Below are positions 1 through 6,086 of a stretch of DNA of 8,885 nucleotides, one piece after another. This DNA is from an uncultured Ruminococcus sp. GTDB lineage: Bacteria > Bacillota > Clostridia > Oscillospirales > Ruminococcaceae. How positions within the stretch are numbered: position 1 is the first letter of the stretch; each line of letters begins with the position of its first letter. Position numbers and translations under genes: made by a program. Under the pieces are notes generated by a model. It was not told the origin of the DNA and did not search any database. It saw nothing but the letters and a program-made list of their open reading frames with translations. The stretch is taken from assembly GCA_947175005.1 (NCBI GenBank), contig CAMWLD010000072.1, forward strand, positions 1 through 8,885, given 5' to 3'.

Positions 1-473
1 GATTGGGGTCGGGAATAATTATTTATAAAGGGGGAATTTCTGTTCCCGAAATTATTACGGTAATTATTGTTTTGACCCTGTCCGCCTTGCCCGCCTTGCT
101 GAAATTGACGTATGCCCGAGTTTGTGGGGAAATTCATATTCGGGACAGGCTGCCCCGCAGGGTTGCCGTTCATGATATTTCTGTTCACGGCATTGCCGTT
201 TACGGCGTTTCCATTCATGGAACTTCCATACCCACCATTGCCGTAAGCCGAACTGCCGTTTACAAAACCATTGGGCCGATTTTGGCGGCTGTAAGGGAAT
301 GCCCCTGCCCCTCGGGAATACGCTGCCTGTGCTGTTTGTGCTGCCTGCGGCTGGTTATTTGCCGGAAAATTGCCGCCGCTGCCATAGTTGTTATTGCTGC
401 CGTTGTATCCGCCGTTTACGGGCTGTCTTTGATAGCCGCCGTTTCCCCCGAAATATTCACCTTGATCGGGCAT
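1..473 (-). CDS. Asn/Gly/Gln-rich low-complexity protein, C-terminus cut by window edge
   Basis: Unknown function. The minus-strand frame is open for 157 codons from ATG at 473 to the window edge, so the C-terminus is missing. The product is dominated by Gly, Asn, Gln, Tyr, Ser and Pro, with no signal peptide and no membrane segment, and looks intrinsically disordered or prion-like. Residues about 86-104 hold an imperfect five-residue repeat (NGNAV, NGNAV, NRNIM, NGN). The ATG at 473 is preferred over the in-frame ATG at 479, because an extended ribosome site, AAAGGCGGTGAT, lies at good spacing from 473 and almost touches 479. It is the third gene of a minus-strand operon, 27 bases after the stop of the 139-residue gene. 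The bias toward Asn/Gly codons is unlike the helical neighbours. A spore-coat-like, adhesive or scaffold role is possible but purely speculative. The coding call is supported by the ribosome site and continuous frame; I have no family match. Confidence 0.7.
   Translation of the reverse strand, partial: MPDQGEYFGGNGGYQRQPVNGGYNGSNNNYGSGGNFPANNQPQAAQTAQAAYSRGAGAFPYSRQNRPNGFVNGSSAYGNGGYGSSMNGNAVNGNAVNRNIMNGNPAGQPVPNMNFPTNSGIRQFQQGGQGGQGQNNNYRNNFGNRNSPFINNYSRPQ
161..218 (-). repeat. Imperfect 15-base tandem repeat inside the Asn/Gly-rich gene
   Basis: Read on the minus strand, four successive units of 15 bases or slightly less encode NGNAV, NGNAV, NRNIM and NGN. The first two units differ at only a few third-codon positions and the rest are degenerate. 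This is an internal coding repeat that could vary in copy number by slippage. It is too short and too degenerate to be a CRISPR or a mobile element. Confidence 0.55.
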
Positions 474-500
474 TCTCATCACCGCCTTTCCTTTGTAAGA

Positions 501-920
501 TCATATTATCTGCCCCAGCATTCCGCTGTCCTTCAAGGCAAGAAACAGCGCATATAGTTTAAGCATTTTTACCGCCCTGTCCACCTTTTGCTGCCGCACC
601 TCGCTGAGATGCGGGCGCAGCGCAAGCAGCAGGGCGGTATTTTTGTCGTCCTCCCCTGCGGCGGAAAGAACCTTTCCTATTCCCATTATCGTATTAAAGT
701 CGATCCCGCCCGGGCCGAAAAGCCCTGCAAGTCCCGAAAGCGCAGAGGGGTCAAAGGCGCTTTGGGAGGCTGTGTTTTGGTCGGGAACACCGTCAGGGTG
801 ATCCTCCGAGGCGCTGCCGTTTCCCGAAAGGTCATCCCCGTTTGTCTGCTCGGAAAGCATCTGGGCAAGCTCTTTTATTTGCTGCATACTTTCCGGGTCG
901 CCCAGAATTGAGGCAAGCAT
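501..920 (-). CDS. Small helical protein of unknown function (139 residues, possibly 142)
   Basis: I do not recognise a named family. The protein has an N-terminal helical part with a DPESM...AQML pattern (about residues 8-23), a polar Gly/Ser/Asp/Asn-rich linker (about 27-60), and a C-terminal basic amphipathic helical part (about 98-139) carrying an RPHLSEVRQQKVDRA stretch followed by a Leu-rich helix. Similar short proteins with a basic 'xPxLsxxRQxKvDxA' helix occur in Clostridia as uncharacterised ORFs, from memory only. There is no signal peptide. It is the middle gene of a minus-strand operon: 52 bases separate it from the stop of the 83-residue gene upstream, and 27 bases from the Asn/Gly-rich gene downstream. 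The first ATG is at 920. However, a near-perfect extended ribosome site (931-944) sits about 15 bases from that ATG and only 7 from an in-frame ACG at 927-929, so true translation may begin at ACG with the sequence MDEMLAS. Confidence 0.75.
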   Translation of the reverse strand: MLASILGDPESMQQIKELAQMLSEQTNGDDLSGNGSASEDHPDGVPDQNTASQSAFDPSALSGLAGLFGPGGIDFNTIMGIGKVLSAAGEDDKNTALLLALRPHLSEVRQQKVDRAVKMLKLYALFLALKDSGMLGQII

Positions 921-930
921 TTCGTCCGTA

Positions 931-944
931 GGATCACCGCCTTC
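931..944 (-). promoter_or_regulatory. Extended Shine-Dalgarno site pointing to an ACG start
   Basis: On the minus strand the sequence is GAAGGCGGTGATCC. It matches 12 of 14 bases of AAAGGAGGTGATCC, the complement of the usual 16S rRNA 3' end. The GGCGG core is followed by 7 bases and then ACG, exactly the spacing of the neighbouring 83-residue gene (GGCGG, 7 bases, ATG). The first ATG (920) is 16 bases from the core, which is unusually far. No in-frame ATG, GTG or TTG lies between the upstream in-frame TAA and the ATG at 920. Confidence 0.6.
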
Positions 945-972
945 AGAGGTTGAAATTTCTTATGTTATGTAA

Positions 973-1224
973 TTATTTGCCGCCCGAAAGCTTCTTGTAC
1001 AAAGCCTGTGCCTGGGGAGCGCTCATGAACTTTTCCATCATTTGGGGATTGGCAAGGACCTGGTTGAATTTCTTTGCCTCGTCGGGCTTCATATTTTTCA
1101 GAGCGCTGTCGAATTTGCCCTGCATAAGCTCCGATTTGAGCTTTTCGGGGGGAACGTTCAGCTTGGCGCTGACGGTTTTTAAAAGTGCGTCCAGATTCTG
1201 GGGATTGGTGCTTCTGATATCCAT
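973..1224 (-). CDS. Small helical protein of unknown function (83 residues)
   Basis: Unrecognised family. It is a charged, almost entirely helical 83-residue protein without signal peptide or membrane segment. An N-terminal part (about 9-50) is rich in Lys, Leu, Ser and Pro. The C-terminal part (about 52-80) carries an NPQMMEKFMSAPQAQALYKK pattern. That Asn-Pro/Met-rich amphipathic pattern is reminiscent of STI1-type short helical repeats and echoes the DPESM...AQML stretch of the next gene; this is a visual resemblance only. The start at 1224 (MDIRST) is chosen because AAAGGCGGT precedes it with GGCGG 7 bases upstream. The longer reading from 1263 would place this ribosome site inside the gene and has none of its own. 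It is the first gene of a three-gene minus-strand operon and is divergent from the phosphoesterase gene at 1351. Confidence 0.75.
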   Translation of the reverse strand: MDIRSTNPQNLDALLKTVSAKLNVPPEKLKSELMQGKFDSALKNMKPDEAKKFNQVLANPQMMEKFMSAPQAQALYKKLSGGK

Positions 1225-1269
1225 TTGAATACCGCCTTTCATTACTTTGAAATATTCTCCCAAAAGGGC

Positions 1270-1298
1270 TTTACTTTTTGGGGAATTTATGTTAAAAT
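1270..1298 (+). promoter_or_regulatory. Candidate sigma-A promoter for the phosphoesterase gene
   Basis: TTTACT (1270-1275), a 17-base spacer and TAAAAT (1293-1298) give a reasonable vegetative promoter with a leader of about 45 bases before the GTG at 1351. A second perfect TATAAT lies at 1325-1330, but its -35 (TGTAAA at 1302) is poor and it would place transcription start almost on the ribosome site. The 1225-1350 gap separates divergent transcription units, so a minus-strand promoter is also expected here; I could not identify a convincing one. Confidence 0.4.
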
Positions 1299-1350
1299 AT
1301 ATGTAAAATAAAAGTGTTCATAAGTATAATATGCGGCGGAGGTATGGATT

Positions 1351-1848
1351 GTGAATAAAAGTGTGAGAATAATTGCGGTTTCCGATTCCCACGGGGACAG
1401 AATGGCGCTCAAAAGAGTCATTGAGGCGGCAAAGGACAGCGGCGATATTTTTATCCATTTGGGAGACGGGGAGCGTGAGGTGGAAGTCATGCGCAGTCTT
1501 TACCCCGGGCTTGATATAAGGCACGTGGCGGGAAACTGTGATTATGGCAGTGTTTCTCCCGATTTCGACATTATTTATGCGGGGGGAGTTAAGGTTTTCG
1601 CCTGCCACGGTCACAAGTTCAGCATAAAATACGGCAGGGACAATCTGCTTATGGCGGCCAGAGACAACGGCTGCGCAGCGGCGCTTTTTGGGCACACCCA
1701 TTGCAGATTCGAGGGATATGAATACGGCATTCATCTGCTTAATCCCGGAAGCTGTTCCTGCCCCAGGGACGGAAACAAGCCCTCCTACGGATTTTTGGAC
1801 ATTACGCCGAACGGTATTGCAACGGGGATAGTGGAGCTTGGCTATTAG
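1351..1848 (+). CDS. YfcE/MJ0936-type metallophosphoesterase
   Basis: Calcineurin-like phosphoesterase of the small YfcE/MJ0936/YsnB class, whose members hydrolyse phosphodiester or phosphomonoester bonds using two divalent metal ions. All core motifs are visible in order: D12-S-H14-G, G38-D39-G, G61-N62-C-D64, C-H86-G-H88 and G114-H115-T-H117, followed by NPGS (131-134). Predicted metal ligands are D12, H14, D39, N62, H86, H115 and H117, so the enzyme looks intact. The length of 165 residues is normal for the family. There is no signal peptide, so it is cytosolic. Translation starts at GTG, because GGAGG at 1338-1342 is 8 bases upstream and the nearby ATG (1344) runs immediately into a stop. 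The next gene follows after 25 bases, suggesting co-transcription with a lipoprotein. The physiological substrate cannot be read from sequence. Confidence 0.92.
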   Translation: MNKSVRIIAVSDSHGDRMALKRVIEAAKDSGDIFIHLGDGEREVEVMRSLYPGLDIRHVAGNCDYGSVSPDFDIIYAGGVKVFACHGHKFSIKYGRDNLLMAARDNGCAAALFGHTHCRFEGYEYGIHLLNPGSCSCPRDGNKPSYGFLDITPNGIATGIVELGY

Positions 1849-1873
1849 AAGCGGGAACGGAGAATTATAAAAT

Positions 1874-2725
1874 ATGAAAATACTTAAAAAATTCAGGTGG
1901 CTTGTTGCATTACATTTATTCATTTTATGCGGCTGCTCCGAAACGGATATAGGCTATATTGAGGAAACGGAAGTATTGGATTTTTCTTATGCGGAGACGA
2001 CCGAAACGGCAACAGAAACTACTGCCGAAACCGCAGTCACCGCATACGAAAATGAAATTACGGACACTTCGATCGCTGCTTCGGCTTCTGATATTACCGA
2101 TACAGACGTTCAAGCTTCGGACAATGATGAAAACCAAAATTATGATGATTACTCCCTTGAAATAAGCGATGCCGAGACAGTTGATGAGCTTATTGAGGAA
2201 TTTAATAAACGTCATGGGTATGACTTACCGGTTCATGATTATATGTTGTACGATATTGACGGGGATAATAAGGAAGAACTGCTGCTCTTATCGTATGGTG
2301 TGCTTTTATATGGTTGCAGTGAATTGCACGTGTACAGGATCACGGATAACGGGTTTAAATACTGCGGTCAAATAGTTGAGCTTTTTCAGTGTGAACTGAA
2401 TGATAACATAAACGATCGAGGTACGGATTTTAAAGGATATGAAAAACTTGATATCAAACAATTCCACTATACCGATGATTTCACCTACAACTGTGTGCTT
2501 GCTTCTTCGGTGAGAACATACAATTACCAAAATAATTACATTTACGCTATTACTTTTGACAGTGACGATATGATCAAAGCAATACCTATCATGATGTGGG
2601 GAGTTGATGTTTCCTTTGATCATTTGGGAATGGTTCTGACGGAACACAGTTATTTTTACGGTAATGGAACAAAAGAGGAAATATCGGAAGATGAGGTTCA
2701 ATATTATTTATCGTTTTTGACCTGA
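1874..2725 (+). CDS. Predicted lipoprotein with Thr/Glu-rich stalk and calcium-loop-like motif
   Basis: A 283-residue protein of unknown function, predicted to be exported and lipid-anchored on the outer face of the cell membrane. Residues 1-20 form a basic, hydrophobic signal peptide ending in L-C-G-C, with Cys21 as the lipidation site. Residues about 22-95 are a low-complexity stalk rich in Thr, Glu, Asp and Ala (repeats of the TETTAE type), typical of a spacer across the wall. The folded part (about 100-283) begins with a helix and then D127-I-D129-G-D131-N-K-E134-E135-L, an Asp-rich loop like those of FG-GAP/EF-hand-like calcium sites, followed by aromatic-rich beta strands. A GGAG ribosome site lies about 11 bases upstream, and the gap to the phosphoesterase gene is 25 bases. 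The gene is clearly richer in A+T than its neighbours, which may mean recent acquisition or weak selection. A peptidoglycan- or sugar-binding role is possible but not shown. Confidence 0.85.
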   Translation: MKILKKFRWLVALHLFILCGCSETDIGYIEETEVLDFSYAETTETATETTAETAVTAYENEITDTSIAASASDITDTDVQASDNDENQNYDDYSLEISDAETVDELIEEFNKRHGYDLPVHDYMLYDIDGDNKEELLLLSYGVLLYGCSELHVYRITDNGFKYCGQIVELFQCELNDNINDRGTDFKGYEKLDIKQFHYTDDFTYNCVLASSVRTYNYQNNYIYAITFDSDDMIKAIPIMMWGVDVSFDHLGMVLTEHSYFYGNGTKEEISEDEVQYYLSFLT

Positions 2726-2796
2726 TTTTTTCCTGTAAAAATGCACGGGGTGCACTGTTAAAAATATACATAAGATCTATGAAAGGAATTGATATT

Positions 2797-4113
2797 ATGA
2801 AGAGAAAAACCGAACGCAAAATTTTCTGCAAGACTGCTGCTCTTGCTGCGGCAATGCTGATGTTGTCTGGCTGCGGTGCGCAGGAGACAATGCCGGCAGA
2901 CGGGCAGGAAACCGAGACGGAAAATATTACCTTGGAAGAGCAGAAAAAAATTTCGGATGATATTTCCGAGGAAATAACAAAACAGCCCGAAACGGAGGAG
3001 GAATTTCACGCAGCCATGGTTGAACGTTCATTATACAGCTTAGGCAACACTAAGCGGCTCAAGGAAAAATTTCTAAAGGCAAGAGACGGGGAAGAGGTGA
3101 CGATTGCGTATATCGGCGGCTCTATCACCGAGGGCATAGGCGGCGGGAACGACGGCTGCTATGCAAAGCTTTCGGCGGATATGTTTGCCGACAAATTCGG
3201 AAAAGTGAACTACATCAATGCGGGACTTTCGGGCACACCCTCAAATCTTGGCGTGCTGCGGCTGCAAAGGGACGTGCTGGACAATTCTCCCGATATAATT
3301 TTTGTGGAGTTTGCGGTAAACGACGGACAGGACAAGATAGCAAAGGAATCCTATGAATCGCTGGTCAAGGCGGCGCTGGAGGCAGAGAGCGAGCCTGCGG
3401 TGATACTGCTTTTTAACGTTATCGAAAGCGGGTATTCGGCGCAGGAGCATATGAAGCAGATAGGCACGTTTTACGACCTGCCCATGATCTCCGCTGCGGA
3501 CGCCCTTACCCCCGAATTTGAGGAGGGGCGCATGACCTGGAAGGATTACTCGGGCGATCAGTCCCACCCCAATAAATACGGGCATGGTCTGCTGTGCGAA
3601 TTTATCGAATATCTTTATGATAAGGCCGACGCTGCGGATACTCCCGAGGCTTATGAGATAAAGCCGGGGGAGGTTTTCGGCTCGCCATATGCAAATGCAC
3701 GTCTGCTCACCCCCTTATACGGCGAGGACTGTGTTGACTGCATAGGCGGAAATGTCGCCGTCAGGGATATGGGTGCGTTTGCCATGGGAAACGGCAGCAG
3801 CTCGGGATTTACAGGCTGCTGGCAGTACGGCGGCGGTGATGAGCCTATGAAAATCCATGTCAGCGGCAGCTCATTCTTTGTTATCTACAAGCGCGACAAT
3901 AAAGAGGAGCGGGGAGCTTTTGACGTTTACTTAAACGGTGAAAAACTTACCACAGTGAACACCTGCCAGAAGGACGGCTGGGGCGAGGCTTTTTCCCAGC
4001 AGATAATAAAATTCCAGACCTCAAAGGAAATGGATTTTGAGATTCGTCCCTCCGAGGGGTCGGAGGACAAGACTATCGAGATACTGGGCTTTGCAGCGGC
4101 AGGAAAAGAATAA
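2797..4113 (+). CDS. SGNH/GDSL-hydrolase lipoprotein, probable surface esterase
   Basis: A 438-residue secreted, lipid-anchored serine hydrolase. The signal peptide ends in L-S-G-C26, followed by an acidic, Glu/Thr-rich linker (about 28-70). The SGNH domain spans about 100-290. Block I is GGS109ITEG with the nucleophile Ser109, block II is NAG143LSG, block III is VN175DG, and block V is D254-Q-S-H257-P, giving the Asp/His of the triad. The C-terminal part (about 310-438) is Gly- and aromatic-rich with alternating strands and probably forms a beta-sandwich, either carbohydrate-binding or stabilising. Known relatives remove acyl, often acetyl, groups from polysaccharides or lipids; acetyl removal from plant or cell-wall glycans is an inference. 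The start at 2797 is chosen because AAAGGA lies about 9 bases upstream; the ATG at 2779 lacks a ribosome site. It is followed 45 bases later by the SUKH-3-like gene. Confidence 0.88.
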   Translation: MKRKTERKIFCKTAALAAAMLMLSGCGAQETMPADGQETETENITLEEQKKISDDISEEITKQPETEEEFHAAMVERSLYSLGNTKRLKEKFLKARDGEEVTIAYIGGSITEGIGGGNDGCYAKLSADMFADKFGKVNYINAGLSGTPSNLGVLRLQRDVLDNSPDIIFVEFAVNDGQDKIAKESYESLVKAALEAESEPAVILLFNVIESGYSAQEHMKQIGTFYDLPMISAADALTPEFEEGRMTWKDYSGDQSHPNKYGHGLLCEFIEYLYDKADAADTPEAYEIKPGEVFGSPYANARLLTPLYGEDCVDCIGGNVAVRDMGAFAMGNGSSSGFTGCWQYGGGDEPMKIHVSGSSFFVIYKRDNKEERGAFDVYLNGEKLTTVNTCQKDGWGEAFSQQIIKFQTSKEMDFEIRPSEGSEDKTIEILGFAAAGKE

Positions 4114-4158
4114 TGCGGCAATGTATTGAACAAATAAATCAAAGGCGGTTTATAAATT

Positions 4159-4647
4159 ATGGATCTTAGTAAGCTTACGGTCAGGGCAAAGGCTCTGATA
4201 GATTCCTGCGGCTACGGCAGGGAGCGGATAATGTCGGAGGATTCCCTTGATGAATGCTTTGCATTTTTCGAGGAGGAGGGCTACAGGGTTTTCCCCGAGG
4301 CAAGGGAGATCATCGAAAATTTTTATATGATCTCTATCGGCAAGCGGGGGCAGTTCAGGGGAGAGCGTTTCGAGATAACTGAAAATTCGGACATTGAAAA
4401 CAAAATGGTGGTCTATCCCGAAAATATCTACGACGCGGCGGCGCTTTTCGGGCAGCTTTCAAAGGCGGTGAACGATTACGTTATCCCACTGGGGCTTATG
4501 GGGGAGGATTATATCGCTATCGGTGAAAGCGGGAAAATATACATCATTTCCGAAGAGGTATATATCGGCGGGGAGAACTGGACAGATTTTCTTAATAATT
4601 TTGCCGTGAATTTCAAGGGCACGGATTCTGTGAAAGAGATAAAATAG
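4159..4647 (+). CDS. SUKH-3-type protein, probable orphan immunity protein
   Basis: The 162-residue product fits the SUKH-3 branch of the SUKH/SMI1-KNR4 superfamily in length and pattern. There is an N-terminal GYGRER segment (about 18-23), an FFEEEGYRVFPEAREIIENF helix region (about 35-54), then strands, a YDAAALFGQL segment, a V-I-P-L-G motif, a strand with G-K-I-Y-I (about 128-132), and a final G-G-E-N-W...L-N-N-F helix. Many SUKH proteins neutralise secreted or contact-delivered toxins, often nucleases, by direct binding in the cytosol; others are housekeeping adaptors. There is no signal peptide and no toxin gene in the window, so it appears as an orphan immunity gene. AAAGGCGG lies 10 bases before the ATG. 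It follows the hydrolase lipoprotein by 45 bases and may share its transcript. The family call is by eye; the immunity role is inferred. Confidence 0.7.
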   Translation: MDLSKLTVRAKALIDSCGYGRERIMSEDSLDECFAFFEEEGYRVFPEAREIIENFYMISIGKRGQFRGERFEITENSDIENKMVVYPENIYDAAALFGQLSKAVNDYVIPLGLMGEDYIAIGESGKIYIISEEVYIGGENWTDFLNNFAVNFKGTDSVKEIK

Positions 4648-4705
4648 CTCTTTTTATAAAATTCGCCAAAAAAATTCCCTGTCCGACAAAAATTTTAAAA
4701 AACAC

Positions 4706-4734
4706 TTGAAAAAAATATACATTTGTGATATAAT
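4706..4734 (+). promoter_or_regulatory. Sigma-A promoter for the COG3581-type gene
   Basis: TTGAAA (4706-4711), a 17-base spacer (4712-4728) and TATAAT (4729-4734) form a near-consensus vegetative promoter. Transcription would start near 4741. This gives a 30-base leader for the ATG at 4771 and only about 12 bases for the ATG at 4753, supporting the downstream start. The preceding 4648-4705 is very A+T rich and shows no clear terminator hairpin for the SUKH-3-like gene. Confidence 0.8.
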
Positions 4735-4770
4735 AAAAGTATATTTACAGAAATGAGGCTGATACGCTCT

Positions 4771-6030
4771 ATGGCAGAGCTTGTTTATAACGAAGAGGGC
4801 AGACTGCTCTTTACCGAGGAAATGCGGCAGGAATATACGATACTTATACCGAATATGCTGCCTATCCACTTCAGGCTTCTCGAAAGAAGCTTCAATAACC
4901 ACGGCTACCGTGTAAAGCTGCTTACGACCATGGGAAGAAAGATCAAGGACGAGGGTCTGCGGTACACCCATAACGACACCTGCTACCCTGCGCTTTTGTG
5001 CATAGGGCAGTTCATTGACGCACTCAAAAGCGGCAAGTATGATGTCAACAAGACCGCCCTTATGATGATACAGTCGGGAGGCGGGTGCAGAGCTTCCAAC
5101 TATATCCACCTGATAAGAAAGGCGCTGCATAAGTGCGGAATGGATCAGGTGCCTGTAATTTCGCTGAATCTGGCGAGTCTGGAGAAAAACCCCGGATTTC
5201 ACCTTACGCCCCCGCTGCTGGCGGAGCTTATTACGGCGGTATGCTATGGGGACGTGCTTATGCTTTTGGCCAACCAGGTGCGCCCTTATGAAAACAACAA
5301 AGGCGACTGCGACAGGCTTATCGACAAATGGATAGACAGGCTGGTGGATATCAACTTCAGCTATTCCGCATTTGACAAGGTCTCCGCAAAGATCGTCAAA
5401 GATTTCGAGAATGTGCCCTACACTCCCAACCCCGATATTATCCGTGTGGGCGTGGTGGGAGAGATATACATCAAATATTCTCCCTTGGGAAATAATGACC
5501 TGCACCGCTATCTGGAGTCGGAGGGCTGCGAGGTTTACTGCCCGGGACTTATAGATTTCCTTATTTTTATGGGAGATCACCATGTGGTGGAAACCGAGCT
5601 TTATCACGTTAAGTACAAGAAATATGTGGCTTCCACGGCGGTCAAGGGCTTTTTCAAGATGATGCAGAACAAGATCATCAAGGCGGTCAAGGACACGAGA
5701 TTTTTCGGCCCCACCCCCTTTGAAAAGGCTAAAAAGGACGTTGAGCCCTTTGTTTCCCCTGCCAACAAAATGGGCGAGGGTTGGTTATTGACGGCGGAAA
5801 TGATAGATATGATCCATATGGGCATTAACAGCATAGTCTGCGCCCAGCCTTTCGGCTGCCTGCCCAACCACATCATAGGCAAGGGCATGATACGCAAGCT
5901 GCGGGAGACCTTCCCCCAGTCCAACATTGTACCCATTGACTATGACCCGGGCGCTACAAAGGTAAATCAGGAAAACCGCATTAAGCTTATGCTGTCCACT
6001 GCAAGGCAGCAGAAAATAATTAATAATTAA
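4771..6030 (+). CDS. Acyl-CoA dehydratase activase-related (COG3581-type) iron-sulfur protein
   Basis: A 419-residue protein resembling the C-terminal part of the very long 2-hydroxyacyl-CoA dehydratase/activase-related proteins of anaerobic Firmicutes (HgdB/HGD-D-like; COG3581). Relatives of this group handle an oxygen-sensitive [4Fe-4S] cluster in radical dehydration of 2-hydroxyacyl-CoA; the reaction of this branch is unknown. Visible marks are YTILIPNMLPIHF (22-34), HNDTC71YPA, GGGC106RASNYIH and the C-terminal C357AQPFGC363LPNH, the Cys residues being candidate cluster ligands. The usual ATPase (BadF/HgdC-type) activator domains are absent, so it is a stand-alone version. The start at 4771 (MAELVYNEEG) is preferred: TGAGG lies about 12 bases upstream and it fits the promoter; the ATG at 4753 has no ribosome site. 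The last residues (IINN) are encoded by a 7-base A+T repeat running through the stop. Codons 234-419 are duplicated downstream. Confidence 0.88.
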   Translation: MAELVYNEEGRLLFTEEMRQEYTILIPNMLPIHFRLLERSFNNHGYRVKLLTTMGRKIKDEGLRYTHNDTCYPALLCIGQFIDALKSGKYDVNKTALMMIQSGGGCRASNYIHLIRKALHKCGMDQVPVISLNLASLEKNPGFHLTPPLLAELITAVCYGDVLMLLANQVRPYENNKGDCDRLIDKWIDRLVDINFSYSAFDKVSAKIVKDFENVPYTPNPDIIRVGVVGEIYIKYSPLGNNDLHRYLESEGCEVYCPGLIDFLIFMGDHHVVETELYHVKYKKYVASTAVKGFFKMMQNKIIKAVKDTRFFGPTPFEKAKKDVEPFVSPANKMGEGWLLTAEMIDMIHMGINSIVCAQPFGCLPNHIIGKGMIRKLRETFPQSNIVPIDYDPGATKVNQENRIKLMLSTARQQKIINN

Positions 6031-6041
6031 TAATTAATAAT
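6015..6041 (+). repeat. Four-unit AATAATT heptamer repeat over a stop codon
   Basis: Three exact AATAATT units and a fourth, partial one (AATAAT, then G) run from the last codons of the COG3581-type gene through its TAA (6028-6030) into the spacer. They encode the terminal IINN residues and provide further stops. The pattern suggests slippage-prone DNA or a worn-down intergenic repeat. The duplication carries a second, identical set at 7561-7587. Confidence 0.75.
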
Positions 6042-6086
6042 GAGCGTGGGCGGTGCGATACCGATAATAATGATTTTGCATTTGAC

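Noticed and set aside
161..218. CRISPR-like array
   Set aside because: The units are about 15 bases, degenerate and in frame within a coding region, with no spacers.
3..557. Plus-strand open frame of 184 codons with hydrophobic Ile/Val/Ala-rich product
   Set aside because: It is antisense to the Asn/Gly-rich gene and overlaps the end of the 139-residue gene. Its composition is the expected reverse of Asn/Gly codons and it has no convincing ribosome site.
931..944. Plus-strand GGATCACCGCCTTC resembles the 3' end of 16S rRNA
   Set aside because: There is no 16S sequence upstream. It is simply the complement of an extended ribosome site on the minus strand.
1302..1330. Promoter based on the perfect TATAAT at 1325-1330
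   Set aside because: The matching -35 is only three of six, and transcription would start on the ribosome site. The pair at 1270-1298 gives a more sensible leader.
1318..1923. Minus-strand open frame of 201 codons
   Set aside because: It is antisense to the phosphoesterase gene, whose metal-binding motifs are complete.
2742..2754. TGCAC-GGG-GTGCA inverted repeat as a terminator or operator
   Set aside because: On the plus strand no T-run follows. The orientation with a T-run is the minus strand, where no gene ends. The stem is only five bases with a three-base loop.
4654..5607. Minus-strand open frame of 317 codons
   Set aside because: It is antisense to the COG3581-type gene, which shows conserved Cys motifs and a consensus promoter. 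The minus product has no recognisable motif.
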